From contig NC_091966.1 in assembly GCF_036711975.1 (NCBI RefSeq), positions 6,517,501-6,581,500 of the forward strand: a stretch of DNA of 64,000 bases, written 5' to 3'. A model generated the notes under the pieces. It did no database searches and had not been told where the DNA came from. It was given only the letters and a program-made list of their open reading frames with translations. Shown here piece after piece: positions 11,641-23,509 of the stretch. A program made the translations under genes and the position numbers. The stretch is from Onthophagus taurus (Eukaryota; Arthropoda; Insecta; Coleoptera; Scarabaeidae). How positions within the stretch are numbered: position 1 is the first letter of the stretch; each line of letters begins with the position of its first letter.

Positions 11641-12819
11641 GCTAAAAAGGGTCATTTTACAATATTTTCGCATTTTAGAGGAATTTGAAAGGGGTTTCGA
11701 ATCTGGAATCACTTTCGTATTGTCTAATGATTAAGCTTTCAAATGAGATATTATTCATCGAAATCGGCTAAGAGGTTCTCTTGTTATAAATAAAATCCTA
11801 TACATGCATCCTATTTAATTGGGGCTACAAAAATTGGGTGCTATCTTCTCATAGGTGTGTCTATAGTAATGATGTGACGGAACGTTACGAGCTAACCATT
11901 AGCATAAGCCAATAAACAGACACGACCTCCTTAACATTTGACCCGAAGCCGAGTGGCGGAGCCAAATGCGGAAATAAAACGAACGCGCATTCCAGTGTTA
12001 CGTGCTCAAGTGATATATGGTCAGAGAAGTTCGAAAAACGAATGCAAACGGATTGTAGCCTGGGTTGAAATTGCAACACTTTGTATACATCTCGATCTGC
12101 GAAGCGATGTCGCAAGAATGTGGCTTCGTTAAAATAATAACATGTAAAGAATTTAACTGGTAAAAGATTAAAAAAATGTAAATGAAATAACCACAAAAGT
12201 TAAATGAATTGAATTATTTCGAAACAATAAGACTTTAAATGTATGAAGAATATTTGACATACAGCGATGGAGTGTTATTAAATATAAATAGGTTTTATTT
12301 AAAGTATTGGAGTTGCGTTAATAGATACAGAAGTTAATGGTTATCTAATCAATTTAAAATCTATAATTGGACAACCGCAAAACCGCATAAGTTGCGTTTC
12401 AGTTTCGGTAATTGACGTACATCATACCGGTTATTATCGCTTTTCCCAAAGAACGAACCCGTCAGAATGCCGTAGGATATTGCACCATTTAACGCTTTTG
12501 TTGCAGAAATTACTAAATTATTATAGACGGACCTTTCGTAACAGCGATCCTCAATAAAGGTAATTTGCAAAAGAATTTCGCCAAATTAAGATTACTATCG
12601 CTACTTCTTCAATAATTCTTTCCCACCGTAATTATACTTTACACAATAAACTTTATCGTTCATATGAAGATTTTTATATAAATCAAGAGTGATGAGATTA
12701 AAAGAAAGTGAATGTCAAATCCTTAGTGTATGTCATTTCGACGTTCTTTTAAAAACTCCCATTCAAATTCTAAATTTAAATCATTAAAATGACCTTCCAT
12801 TAAAATCGATCATCAAGAA
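11641..12819. other. Intergenic, upstream of the 12.8-kb gene
   Basis: Short, mutually overlapping frames on both strands near 11.9-12.2 kb and 12.36-12.57 kb show no recognisable domain and no splice context. I see no gene here. Confidence 0.4.
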
Positions 12820-13524
12820 ATGTCCAATAATCGTTGTAAAATTATCAGAAAACGTAAAATTAGAAGTGATCATTCTCAACTAAAAGACGATCAATGGCAT
12901 TTTTCAGTATCCCAAACCATAATGCCTCAAGATTCTCTTTGTAACGTGAGCGGATTTGAAATGACCTCTCACCCAAGAAGTAGCTTATCAGAGTTGCTAC
13001 GTTCTAGCACAAAAAAAGACGTTGATGTTAAATGGTTATACAAACAAGAAAATAAAATGAACTGCAATAAACCCAACAAGAAAGTTAATCGGCAAAAAGA
13101 CGCTGACCCATCGTGTGATAGGAGCGAAATTAAAATGGAAATAGATAACAATTATATTAATTTAGGTGATATAGAAGCATTGCAAAGTACACACGAAAAA
13201 AATAAATATGTTTCAAACAGACATGAACCCATTAAAAATAAAAGGATTAGAGCAAAATCACCAGAAAGTGTAGACGAAACAGATGAAGACATTTCATTAT
13301 CTAAGTTTGTAAAAGAATCAAGAAGTAGAGAATTGAGATTAGAAAGATTTTTTGCAAAAGTCGACGAAAATAAGTTTGATTCATTTCCTGACCCATTAGA
13401 AGACGAATTTGATAACATATTAGAACAACTACAAAATTTTATTGACTCAGATAAAATTGTAAATATTACCGAGGCTCAAAAAGCGCAATTAGTAGATTAC
13501 TTAACCATACTAAGCGACGATTAA
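12820..13524 (+). CDS. Uncharacterised 234-residue charged protein, apparently single exon
   Basis: An uninterrupted 234-codon frame, the longest single-exon frame in the window that is not a repeat or element. The N-terminus is basic (MSNNRCKIIRKRKIRSDHSQ). The middle is Lys/Asn/Asp-rich with no hydrophobic segment, so there is no signal peptide or membrane span. A short basic stretch (NKRIRAKSPES, residues about 141-151) could act as a nuclear signal. The C-terminal 55 residues are acidic and look foldable (FPDPLEDEFDNILEQLQNFI, then ITEAQKAQLVDYL), probably helical. An AATAAA lies 183 bases after the stop (13707-13712). I do not recognise the family. Both the AT bias and the low complexity could mislead, but length, start context and poly(A) signal favour a real, probably nuclear, protein. 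Confidence 0.6.
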   Translation: MSNNRCKIIRKRKIRSDHSQLKDDQWHFSVSQTIMPQDSLCNVSGFEMTSHPRSSLSELLRSSTKKDVDVKWLYKQENKMNCNKPNKKVNRQKDADPSCDRSEIKMEIDNNYINLGDIEALQSTHEKNKYVSNRHEPIKNKRIRAKSPESVDETDEDISLSKFVKESRSRELRLERFFAKVDENKFDSFPDPLEDEFDNILEQLQNFIDSDKIVNITEAQKAQLVDYLTILSDD

Positions 13525-13706
13525 GACGAAAAAAAAAATGATTCGATGTTTTAAGTATATATTGAAGAAAAGCAACACGTTTAATTCTTCGTTATCTTTT
13601 GTGATCTTTATAACAAAAATACAATTAACAAGAAAAAGTGTTTTGATTTAAATATTTGATGATGTGAAGGTACACTTTTGTGATAACAACTTTTATTTTA
13701 ACATGA

Positions 13707-13712
13707 AATAAA
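13707..13712 (+). promoter_or_regulatory. Poly(A) signal of the 12.8-kb gene
   Basis: AATAAA follows the stop codon by 183 bases, in a T-rich context. It is the first canonical hexamer downstream of the open frame. Confidence 0.5.
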
Positions 13713-14159
13713 TATAACGAGAAAGTCTGTGTTGTAATTGTAAAATTAAGATTCAGGTACTATTTTAAGAAATTTATTGAGCGTAGAAGCCTTAAGAACG
13801 AGTGAAAATTAGATTTCTTTTGGGTAAATTAAAAGTTACGAAGTTAATTTAAAATTTCACCAAAAATCTTATTTCTTTTTTTTTCATAAACCACAATGAC
13901 CACATAATATGTTATGTATAGGACGCTTTGTGACTTTTGTGTTTCTTGCTATTAATTATCTCTTATGTGCAATTAGAACTAAATGTTATTTTTACTGTTA
14001 TTAGTTTTTAAAATAATTAAAGTATTTCTTCAACACTAAAATTCTTGATATTTCTGGTTTTGGGTACTTAAATTTCTTAGCAATAAAAGCATAAAAATGC
14101 TTTTATTTCCCATTATTTATTACATAATAAATAAAAGAAAATAACATATTTAACATTTA

Positions 14160-14380
14160 ATATATGAAGGCCTATCCTGATGATGTTGATTTGCTGGCAA
14201 GGACATAAGGAGATTTAGTGGAGAGCTTTGCGAAATTTGGGAAGGAATCAAGAATCTTGGTCAAAATATCTGTACCAGATATACGAAGAGCCAACATTTG
14301 TTGCAGAGATTAAAAGTGCCCGAACTAAATGTCTGGCCCATATGGAATGCATGTCAGAAGACCGAGTGGTGAATATTTTT
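14160..14380 (+). mobile_element. RTE-clade LINE fragment with internal deletion
   Basis: The plus strand reads PDDVDLLART-GDLVESFAKFG (reverse transcriptase catalytic region, A/P-DDVD variant). After a deletion and frame change it reads KYLYQIYEEPTFVAEIKSAR...ECMSEDRVV, matching the C-terminal 'ELY-LY-EP-IV--IK--RL-W-GHV-RM---R' motif of insect RTE-type LINEs. Several hundred residues are missing between the two motifs. Confidence 0.65.
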
Positions 14381-15519
14381 TATTTCCTTATTACTTTTTG
14401 CGTTGTTCTTCGAAGCATGGCAATTATCATCAATGCATCATGAATGGGAAGTATTTAAATGTTATAAGTTGTGTATAGCAGAAGAGGGATGGGAGATGCA
14501 TGATGGAACAAAAAAGAACGAGTAAATATTTACGTTCAGATAAGAATTAAGTTTCAAATTGTGGTCAACTAAACGACTACATCAGTCCTCTTAAGGTACC
14601 CGTGAACTAAAGAGTCCTTCATTTACTGGAATATTAAGCGATTATGTATGGTTGCCTCCTCAACCGCAAAGTGACTGTTCATGGTAGATGCAGCGGTAGT
14701 CATTATTCTATCTAATGCTACAACACATTGTGTGCTGTCTGTAAATAAGCCTTATTAATGTCTATCAAATCGAAAAACTTTGGCAGAAGAAAAATGTTTC
14801 ACAAAGTTTCAAAAATTTAAATTTCGGCTATTTATTTTTTAGCTGTATTAAAAACAGTTCGTGTCTCCAGTTAAAGTTTATCACATTCAAGGCACCACTA
14901 AATCTTTGCACGTCTGATTCTACCTCCTTACGGACAGTACAATTCTTTTTGTATAATAAGGAATCGCTAAAAGCATATCTAAATCCTTGATTTAACAGAT
15001 AACGGTTGGTTGCATTAATCTGAGTGTGGTCGACAACCCAAATAATGCTGATCTAAATTTATCCAAATCAGTGATGAAATTGCGACTGAGTTTTGTTCCG
15101 CTTTTAATGGTGCCAAGATCAAAAACTTTCAATCTGATATCCTATATTAACATGATATCAGTAACTCACCAATTTTTGATACATTATGATACACATATAG
15201 AAGCTAGAAACTTCATAAGTAAATAAGTCGGTTCTGTATTAAATATGTCTAAATTAGTTTATGTACAAAAACTAAGAAGGTCTTTTATGTAATGTTGTGC
15301 CTTGCTCTGATTAAACCTGTTGAGTGATCGTTAAAGCATAAGACAATATTATCGTACCATTCCATCAGAACGAGACTGGTACTCAATAGCGAGATAAATG
15401 AATACCATCGTAATGTCTGTTTGTTTGTGGTTAACAGTTAAGCATTACCCAACTGACGTAACATTACTGAATTAGCTGAAAATAGATTTAATAGCACAGG
15501 ATTTTTGGATCAATACTCT
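14381..15519. other. Unassigned intergenic sequence
   Basis: No convincing frame or repeat structure is seen. A 66-codon frame at 15026-15226 has no known motif. Confidence 0.4.
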
Positions 15520-16815
15520 AACATTATCCGCTAACGCATGCTTTTAATGTATGCGTTGCGGCAGGAACATTTCCAGAAAAATTAAAGGTTGCAAAAATAA
15601 TACCAGTACATAAAAAAGGAAACGTACATGTAATAAGCAATTATGGTCCTATTTCCATACTACCAGCAATCTCGAAAATATTTGAATATATAATAGCAAC
15701 TAGGCTCATGACATATTTTGAAACAAATAATTATTTTACTGAACAACAACATGGGTACAGGAAGAAAAAATCTGGTTCTTGTTCTAAATGCCTTCGATAA
15801 CAAAGAACATGTAGAACTTACCTGCTGTGATCTCAGTAAAGCGTTTGATACTGTGAATTACACTATACTTCTCCAAAAATTAATCTATTATGGTGTCAGA
15901 GGTATCCCACATAAACTATTAACATTCTACTTCAAAGAGAGGCAGCAGTTGGTGGAGGTAAACGACAAAAACGGAGCAAGAAGTGAAAAGGTGCAGCGAC
16001 AAAAACTTGGAAAGAGCAGAAATATAGTTCTATAACAACAAATTGAAAATCAATACTGAAAAAACACAGTATTTAAAATTTGCGCCAATAAATGATCCAA
16101 CGGTGTGTAATATCAAGTACTTAGGGATGAATATAGATAATAAACTTACCTGGCAGTCACATATATCGGATTTTGCTTCCAAATTAGCCAGTGCAATATA
16201 TACTATCATAAGAATGAAAATGGTCGCAACTCACGAAGCAGCAAAGATAGCTTATTTTGCAAATTTCCAAAGTGTTGCAAGTTATGGAATACTGTTCTGG
16301 GGTATGGCATAGGACTCAGTTCGTATCTTCACCCTTAAAAAAAAAGCAATCAGATCACTATGCAACCTAAAACCGTACGACTGCTGCAAAGATCACTTTA
16401 GTACTGCAAAAATACCTGCCTTGTATTTACATACTCACCTGTTTGAAATATGTGCATGAGAACAAAGAAAAATATATCAAGAACAATCACACACATAACT
16501 ACGATACAAAAAACAAGAATGCTCTACAAGTATCATATCACAGTACCAACACAACCCAAAATTACGTGGACCATTGGGGCCCAAAATTGTATAACAAGAT
16601 ACCAAATTACCACGCCTTAGAGTCTAAACAGTTTGCCAAACAAGTGAAAAAACTATTAATTAACCATAGTTTCTATACCATAGAAGGGTTCTTAAATTAT
16701 AACAATTTGCAATTTGTGTATATATTTGTGTATAATGTTTTTATTGCACTGAATAAAGTATATTTATTATTTATCATTATCATTATTCATCATGAAGCTG
16801 ATATCAAAATATAGC
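15520..16815 (+). mobile_element. Jockey-like LINE, reverse transcriptase to 3' end, catalytic box deleted
   Basis: The plus strand reads, in order: AGTFPEKLKVAKIIPVHKKG and SNYGPISILPAISKIFEYII (RT fingers), HGYRKKKS, CDLSKAFDTVNYTILLQKLI (RT palm motif A), YGVRGIPHKLLTFYFKERQQ; then, after a break near 16035, NTEKTQYLKF, IKYLGMNIDNKLTW (thumb) and a C-terminal region ending near 16730. The segment that should carry F/Y-ADD is missing between about 16010 and 16045, so the enzyme is dead. The 3' end runs into TATTTATTATTTATCATTAT, a likely LINE tail. Confidence 0.82.
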
Positions 16816-19800
16816 AGCTACTATTCTGCTGTGACGTAGCTACACTACCCTTAATTTATTGCCAATTCCTGATATGATTCAGATTGTAAAAGTGGGCTCT
16901 CTTTCTTTAGATAATGGGGATAGTCTTACGATTCTCCGATATTCTCACCAGATTCCTCCTGCTAAGCTTGATGCTTGATTATTCAGCATTTTCGTTCTCG
17001 TTAGCGGGGTTCTTTATCCTGTTAACACGGAGTTTAAAGTATTAAAAAGATAAAGCGTTTTTCGCAACTTTGAAGGATGAATCGTTTGCCATGTTGGTCT
17101 TTTTGTGGTAGCAACTGTGAATGTAGAATGTAGAACGTTCTTTTTGAATTTGAGATATGCTACGAAATTTTGATTATCGGCTATAAGAAGATGCCGTGCC
17201 ACAAATCCTTTAATTAATCTAACAACGAGTTAACATTGCAGATGATTTTTAAAGATCTGCCATGCAGAGTATCGAAAAGAAGTCGGTGTCAACGTGTTAG
17301 CCCAAGTATCTTAACACAAACTAGCCTGATCTGGTTACTTTGGGTTCTTCTACTTAGTTATTCTCAAAGAGTGTTCAGAAAAAGTAGTAATCTGTTAGAT
17401 TGGCTTCTTTCCTAGCAATTGATGCAAGCGTCGTTCTCTCTACATTATGGCAGCTATCTATTTATAGTATTTCTCTTTTTTGTATGTATGTAAGATTGTG
17501 AAAGACAAGCAGAAAACGTCTACGGTACCTAGATCATACCTGAACACCCTAGAGATTTGCCAAATACCAAAATGCTGCTCGCAGACTTGTTTCTGATTAT
17601 AACTGTTTTCATATACTCATCGCCAAGTCTCTTAAGTCGAAAGTCTTCCATAATGGGACAGTTATAGGATTATATCCCCTTGTTGCTCATCTTGTTTGCA
17701 AACACTGCAGAGAGTAGTATCTCATAGTGTCTCATAGTGTCAATCTCATCCCATCTATTAATTATTTTTCACGGAACCACTATTTTAGTTATTACCTTTT
17801 AATAAAGTTCTTAATTTTAAAATTAAAAAAAAAAATATTCAACATGAAATGAATATATTAATCTAAATTCTTAATAAACAAGGTCTTCAACGAATTTATT
17901 TGTTCGCACCTTTCAGTTTCTTCATTGAAATCTAAAACCTTCTTCGACACTGACATTTAAAAACTATACTTACAGTATATATAATTTGAACTAAAATCTC
18001 CTGTGGGATAATGGTATTATACCCATTAACGAAATGTCCTTGTTCGCATCCGTTTCCTATTCTGGACAATAGTTTCAACAAATTTTAAATAGGTGTCATT
18101 CAGTTTAAGCACTTATACATGGCCAAGTTGTAAATTATTCAAGAACAAAGTTTGCTAATGAAAACCATTTATAAGTAACCATTAAGTTTTAAATTTTAAA
18201 CCGCATTCTTTCATCTCCGACAACCCAAACACAATGAAATTGTAATGGAATAAATGCAAATTACACTCAAGACGTTTGTAGCCTATAATTTTAGATTTTT
18301 TAGCTTTTGAGGTACGTTTACGGATCCATTACATTACGGTAGTAATTATTAGTATTGGATTTACGATGGTTAGAAAAAGGAATCGCCTAAAATACCAAGG
18401 AGACGTTAAGACCAGATAAAGCAATATTTTTTTCAAGTCGAAGTGATCTGAGCTACGATTGACTCTTTCAATTTGATGTGTATAAGTGTGGGTTTTGTCT
18501 CGTCGAACGATGAAGAAACAAGGGCAGCCTTTGTTCGTAGAAATGCTTCGGAATGGAAGCAATGCGATCACGAAATGTCGATCATGACGCAATTGCGAAA
18601 GTATTTTAAATGCAAATATGGCGTAAAACTACTAAAGTTAATTAAATTTTTTTTACACAATCAAAAATAGTTACTTTTTTATGAGAGAAAAGTAACTAAT
18701 TTTATAAATCAATTTCCTGGATGACTTTTCTCAATAAAGAAATCTTATTTCTAATTTATTATATAATTTTTATGTCTCAGGAAATCAAAATTCCATTCAT
18801 ATTATACGTTATAAACAATAATAAGAGATATTTATTAAATAAACCAATAATTAAATATTAAAATACAACAATTTAGAATTATTACATCTTGTAATACCAT
18901 ATAATTGATTCCTTATAGTTTGACACAAAAAAAAATTTTTTGCACGCACTTTGATGACCCATATCCGTTCTCGTTTATATTTTAATCGCTCCAATTAAAA
19001 TGCCCCGTAAATTTTCTAACGGTACCAGATTACGATTACGTAACACATGTTCTCACATTAAGGTCGAACGTCAACTTATCGTGTTAAACATCCTTTAATT
19101 AAACTTACTTTTACTGGGTACAAAAAGCCACCGAACGACCATCAAGTATTTTTGTATTACCTACAATTTACTTCGATATTGCGTTTTAGTCATTGGATAA
19201 TCTGCGGAAATAACTTTGTCGGATAATGAAACGAGACAAAAGTTGTGTAAGCGTAATGTAAACCGTCTTAAGAGTGTAATATTTTAAATTATTACATGAG
19301 AACCACACTTAAGACGATGATACTGATCGACTGCGTAATGTATTGGGTGTGCACTAACATGTTGACATGGTATTAACTGCTTTACCAGTCGTTGAAGATG
19401 AGATTTAATTGGGCATAATTTTCTGTACATGGTATGTACGGTTGTATTTACAATCGTTTTTGGTTTGATTGCTGTATAAATGTATACAAATCTATACGAA
19501 AAGAATTAAATTTATATTAAACATTTCATTGTATTTTATTCTAAATTATGTTGCATTAAAAGCGATTAAAGATTATTCCATTGAATTCGAGATTGACGTT
19601 AACTCTTATAGTTTGTGCTGCAACCATTTACATTTTATCACAAGTTCCCATTTTCCAAGTTAATCGATTTTCAAGTTGTATTCAATTCGCTTCTTCAAAT
19701 CTTACATCTTTAGGTGTGGCTTTCTTTGCCAATTTAAAAAAAAATTGCTTTTAGGATTGGCAAATTGTGCAAACATATTTTTTTTATAATACATATCATG

Positions 19801-20109
19801 GATATATGTAGAGATAAATTATACCTAAAGTATTTTTCTAAAGCTGTATAACAAGTATTAATCGATAGAATAAGGACATATAACTTTCGTCACAATTAGA
19901 AAGGCGGGTTAATCGTCAAGAAGAAAAATTTTAAATCACAACATTTTCTCTTCGTTTTTGTATCTTCCTATATTTATTAATTTGAAAGTTTTTTTATTGA
20001 TATTTTTGCAATATTCCGATTCTGCGATGGATAGTTTCACATCATGTGGTTATGCGACGGTTACATTTAAACACGTAGATGTAAAGTTTGTCAAGAAACA
20101 TAAGTTAGC
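16816..20109. other. Gene-free AT-rich stretch
   Basis: Only short frames are present and none has a recognisable motif. Around 18950-19250 CG dinucleotides are somewhat more frequent. I see no transposon signature here. Confidence 0.4.
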
Positions 20110-20400
20110 AAATATGCGACATAAAGAAAAATCTTTGCAAAGAACTTGATGATGATGTCTGGGAGAAGGCTTATCTAATAGTGGTTAAGAAACTAAATCT
20201 GCGCAGTCGCATCCTATAATACTGAAATAAAGAGACCTTTCTTTATGTGTGTAATTACTGTTTGAAGAAAGGGAAATTAGCAGTGAAATGGAAAAGAAGC
20301 AAAGTGCTGCTTTTTGAAGAACTAAAAAAATGATCTATGGACACTTACTTTTAGGCCGATATGTCTGATTGATAGAGAAAGCAGAAAGTTTCTTCGAAGT
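20110..20400 (+). mobile_element. R1/jockey-type LINE scrap (linker and start of reverse transcriptase)
   Basis: In shifting frames the plus strand reads KKNLCKELDDDVWEKAYLIV-KKLNLRSR (the linker before the RT; compare C-E-D-DPWG-AYKIV-KKL), then LKKGKLAVKWKRSKVLLFEE, then FRPICLIDRESRKF, equivalent to the YRPICLLDT-GK-F motif. The order and spacing match R1/pol-like LINEs. Frameshifts and a deletion make it a fossil. Confidence 0.62.
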
Positions 20401-20601
20401 GTCCATAAGAATGACAAATAACAGAATATCATATGGCGGTCAATATGGGTGCAGATTCGATCTTCCAGTTTGAATTTTACCTACATAATAGTGAAATAGT
20501 AAAAAGTAGAAAAGTATAGAGTTTACACTAACAACGACTGATATCTGGTGAATCAAGAAGGACTGTTTGGTGAAAATCTTTGCCCACAACGGAGATAAGG
20601 A

Positions 20602-20638
20602 ATTTCCCAAGAATCCGCAATACGGATTCTTGGGAAAT
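20602..20638. repeat. Perfect 16-bp inverted repeat with 5-base loop
   Basis: The arms ATTTCCCAAGAATCCG and CGGATTCTTGGGAAAT are exact reverse complements separated by CAATA. It stands in otherwise unremarkable sequence between a LINE scrap and an unassigned 110-codon frame (20682-21014). It could be a hairpin in RNA or the junction of a small inverted duplication. Confidence 0.85.
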
Positions 20639-21819
20639 CACGCTATAAAATGTCTTCTATGGTAGTGTTCTGAGACTGGATATGAAGAATCCTAAATCCT
20701 ATACACAAAGAAGAAATGGACAAATCAATAAACATTTATCCAATAATGTATTCAATAAGTTGAAATTTCATACCTATCAACTAAAAAGTGAAACATGGTA
20801 CAGAGTGCTATCATCTCTTGGAGGAAGAACCATTAAGCATTTCCTGCTGTTTTATGTAGATCTCTTTCAAAGAGAAAATAATAAATCAATCTGTGACATC
20901 AAAGAACTCATCGACTGTAAGCTAATAATAGAATCGCCGAAGAAGAATAATAGTAGTAACTATCAACAGCTTGCAAACAAAAAATTTCTTCACCAGAGGA
21001 ACAAGGTGTGTTAAATGAGGTGGAAAACCACCAAACAAAAGAATGCAAAAAGCAACTCAGTAGTATAGCAATATGCACCATATGCAAACTTAAAAAAGAC
21101 ACACTGCAAATTACAAGGGTAGTGAAGTTTACAAGAGGAAGTCAAAAAAAACTTATGCAGAAGATTTAAGATCAAACAAGTTATTAAAGATGTATTAAAA
21201 TAATTTTTTTTAGTTAAATTTTGCAAAATAACAAGTGGAATTTATTGCAGCACTCATCTGGCGCCGTATATCATCTGTACAAGACAAAACGATTGCGTCG
21301 TAGTCGCTTCCTCTCGCGAGCGTAGAAGAAGCTGTTGTCGTTTCGAACACATAAATACATCTTGCGGCTTCTTTGAGTACGGACCTTCGTCGTGCCCACA
21401 CGGTTGATGCCGGTTCACGTAAGTTAGGAGGACGCATCCGACCAGGAATGTTACGAAATATTAATAATTCTCATTTGGTAGAGATAAATCACCAACAAAA
21501 TGACGTGCGAATAATGCCGCACCATTGTACAAGGACGCAACCAGGAGAGATAATTAGAGCATCTTTTGGACGAGTGTTGAGGTACAAGGTAACGCGTTCT
21601 AAATTCCATTTTCCCGACAGCGCGAGTCTCTGAATAATATCCTGAATGGTCGGAGAGTAAATGAAATGATGTTAGGAACGTTGCAAAACGACTCTTCGTT
21701 ACCATATATGATGGTCTGGTATAAATTGGACCTACCCACTCGTGCTTTAATGGGCGAATTTTCTTAAGAACCGTGGGTTCTTTTTAAAGTAATCTACTGA
21801 GTTATAAGAACTCAATTAC
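20639..21819. other. Unassigned stretch with a CpG-richer block
   Basis: A 110-codon plus-strand frame (20682-21014, Lys/Asn-rich) has no known motif. From about 21240 to 21640 CG dinucleotides are common and frames of 75-86 codons overlap on both strands; none shows a domain. This block could hold an exon or regulatory sequence, but I cannot support a gene. Confidence 0.35.
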
Positions 21820-21885
21820 AGTAAAAGTTCGATATAACGGATCTCGATAGAATGAAATTTAGATATAACGGACAAAATATTTTTA
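21820..21885 (+). repeat. Transposon-end-like repeat with ATAACGGA motifs
   Basis: Two spaced copies of a GATATAACGGA motif (TTCGATATAACGGATCTCG, then TTTAGATATAACGGACAAA) resemble terminal sequences of pogo/Tigger-type elements. A related pair in the same orientation is at 25236-25275. Because both pairs point the same way they are not the two ends of one element. Confidence 0.45.
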
Positions 21886-22030
21886 AGTCGTACTATTAAT
21901 GTTATCTATTTAAATACATCAGTATATTTAAATAAAAAAGTTTGCGCTCATAGATAGAATCAAACTCGGGTTATTCACCAAGTTGCTCTTTTACATGGTC
22001 ATAAACACTATCGCAATGATTAAATACTGA

Positions 22031-22372
22031 TCATATAAGCGACTCACATAACATTAATTTAGCGTCTGTAGTTAATAAATGACGATTAGGATAAAGTAAT
22101 TTTAGCTTTGAATATGAACTTTTTAATAATTTGTTAACATGACAGCCAAAATTCAACCTATTATCCAAAATTAGACCCAAAACCTTAACTTGTTCCACAC
22201 AAGGTATTCGTGCCTTATTTATTTCAATACCTAAATCTTGCTCAATATTCACAATGCTCTTAGCCATACTACCAAATACAATCATTGAGCATTTAGAGGG
22301 ATTTAGTTTTAAATTGTGTTGCTCAGAGTACTTTGATAAACTTGCAAGAGACAGCAAATAAGAGACTTGCAA
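22031..22372 (-). mobile_element. CR1/jockey-like LINE, reverse transcriptase thumb and C-terminal part
   Basis: The minus strand reads YSEQHNLKLNPSKCSMIVFG (post-catalytic helix), VEQVKVLGLILDNRLNF-HV (thumb motif LG--LD--L-F--HV) and a LINE-like C-terminal stretch. It appears to be the downstream part of the minus-strand LINE at 23510-24486; a plus-strand LINE copy lies between them. Confidence 0.75.
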
Positions 22373-22449
22373 TAACAGATAATTATTAGCTCACATGCAT
22401 CACAAGTGAGTCTTTGACAAGAACTCATTGAGAAGGCTTGTTTTCCATG

Positions 22450-23493
22450 GCACCCTAGGCTAAATGTATATAATTAATCGGGTCTTAAAAAATTTTAATT
22501 ATGGTTCCTTTATTTCTGGTTTATACAGTATACCTTTCTTTGAAATATTTGATATGGCTTATGTCAATCAAAAAGTTGCCTTTTTGACGGAAACAGTACT
22601 TGCAGTTTTTGAACATCATGGTCCTGTGTGTAAAATTAAACTTCGGAGGTCCCCAGCACCTTGGATTACGGACACTGTCAAATTAATGCAAAATCTCCGA
22701 GATGATGCTCTTAAACGATTTAAGTTAAATAGATGTGATCAGAAATGGGAATATTATAAAAAGCTTAGGAATTTGGTAAAGGGTGGTATTGAGCGAGAAA
22801 AGAGGGCCTTCATTGAATTTTAAATTAAGCAAAAAAAGAATCCTTGGTATGCTTTGAAAAAAATGGAATACTTCCTCGCACAGAAAATGAAATACCTGTG
22901 CATCTTGCAGACCCTAACAAAATAAATAATTATTTCATAAATATTGTTGCTGGAATAAAGGTCGATAAAGATTTAATTTATGTTTACACCACTAATACGA
23001 TAACTCAAAGTAGGTTTTATTTTTACTCCTATTGATGACACAGAGGTGGAAAAAATAATGAGATCAATTAAGAGTCAAGCCACGGGTTTTGATGGATTAA
23101 ATATATCTATGATAAAATATTGCTGTCCCCATATTGTTCCTCAACTTACAAACATTATTAATACCAGTATTTCTACTGGAAGTTTTCCTTCAGCCTGGAA
23201 GAGAGCATTAATCGTACCCCTAGCTAAAACTAAACAGCCAAAAGAGTTTTCTGATCTGCGCCCTATAAGCATTCTGCCTATGTTGTCCAAGGTGTTGGAA
23301 AGAGTATTATGGCAACAATTAAACTCTTATGTGTTGTAACGTAATAATGTCTTGTCTAACACGCAGTCGGGTTTTAGAGCTGGCTATAGTTATGTAACTG
23401 CACTCTTAAATATAACAGATGATATCTTGAAGGCTACTGATGAAGGTAAGGTTACACTTTTGTGTCTCCTGGACTACTCTAAGGCCTTCGTCT
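22450..23493 (+). mobile_element. CR1/jockey-like LINE copy in opposite orientation
   Basis: The plus strand reads VCKIKLRRSPAPWITDTVKL, YKKLRNLVKGGIEREKRAFI, then IKSQATGFDGLNISMIKYC, GSFPSAWKRALIVPLAKTKQ, FSDLRPISILPMLSKVLERV, TQSGFRAGYS and LLDYSKAF: the linker plus the first half of the reverse transcriptase. It stops abruptly after motif A at about 23493. It shares motifs with, but differs in sequence from, the surrounding minus-strand LINE, so it is a second copy or subfamily. Stops near 22822 and 23339 break it. Loss of the 3' half is unusual for LINE insertion and suggests a later deletion or rearrangement. Confidence 0.78.
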
Positions 23494-23509
23494 AATGCCC
23501 TGTCTCGCT

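Noticed and set aside
12361-12570. 69-codon minus-strand frame upstream of the 12.8-kb gene
   Set aside because: No recognisable motif and no splice or promoter evidence.
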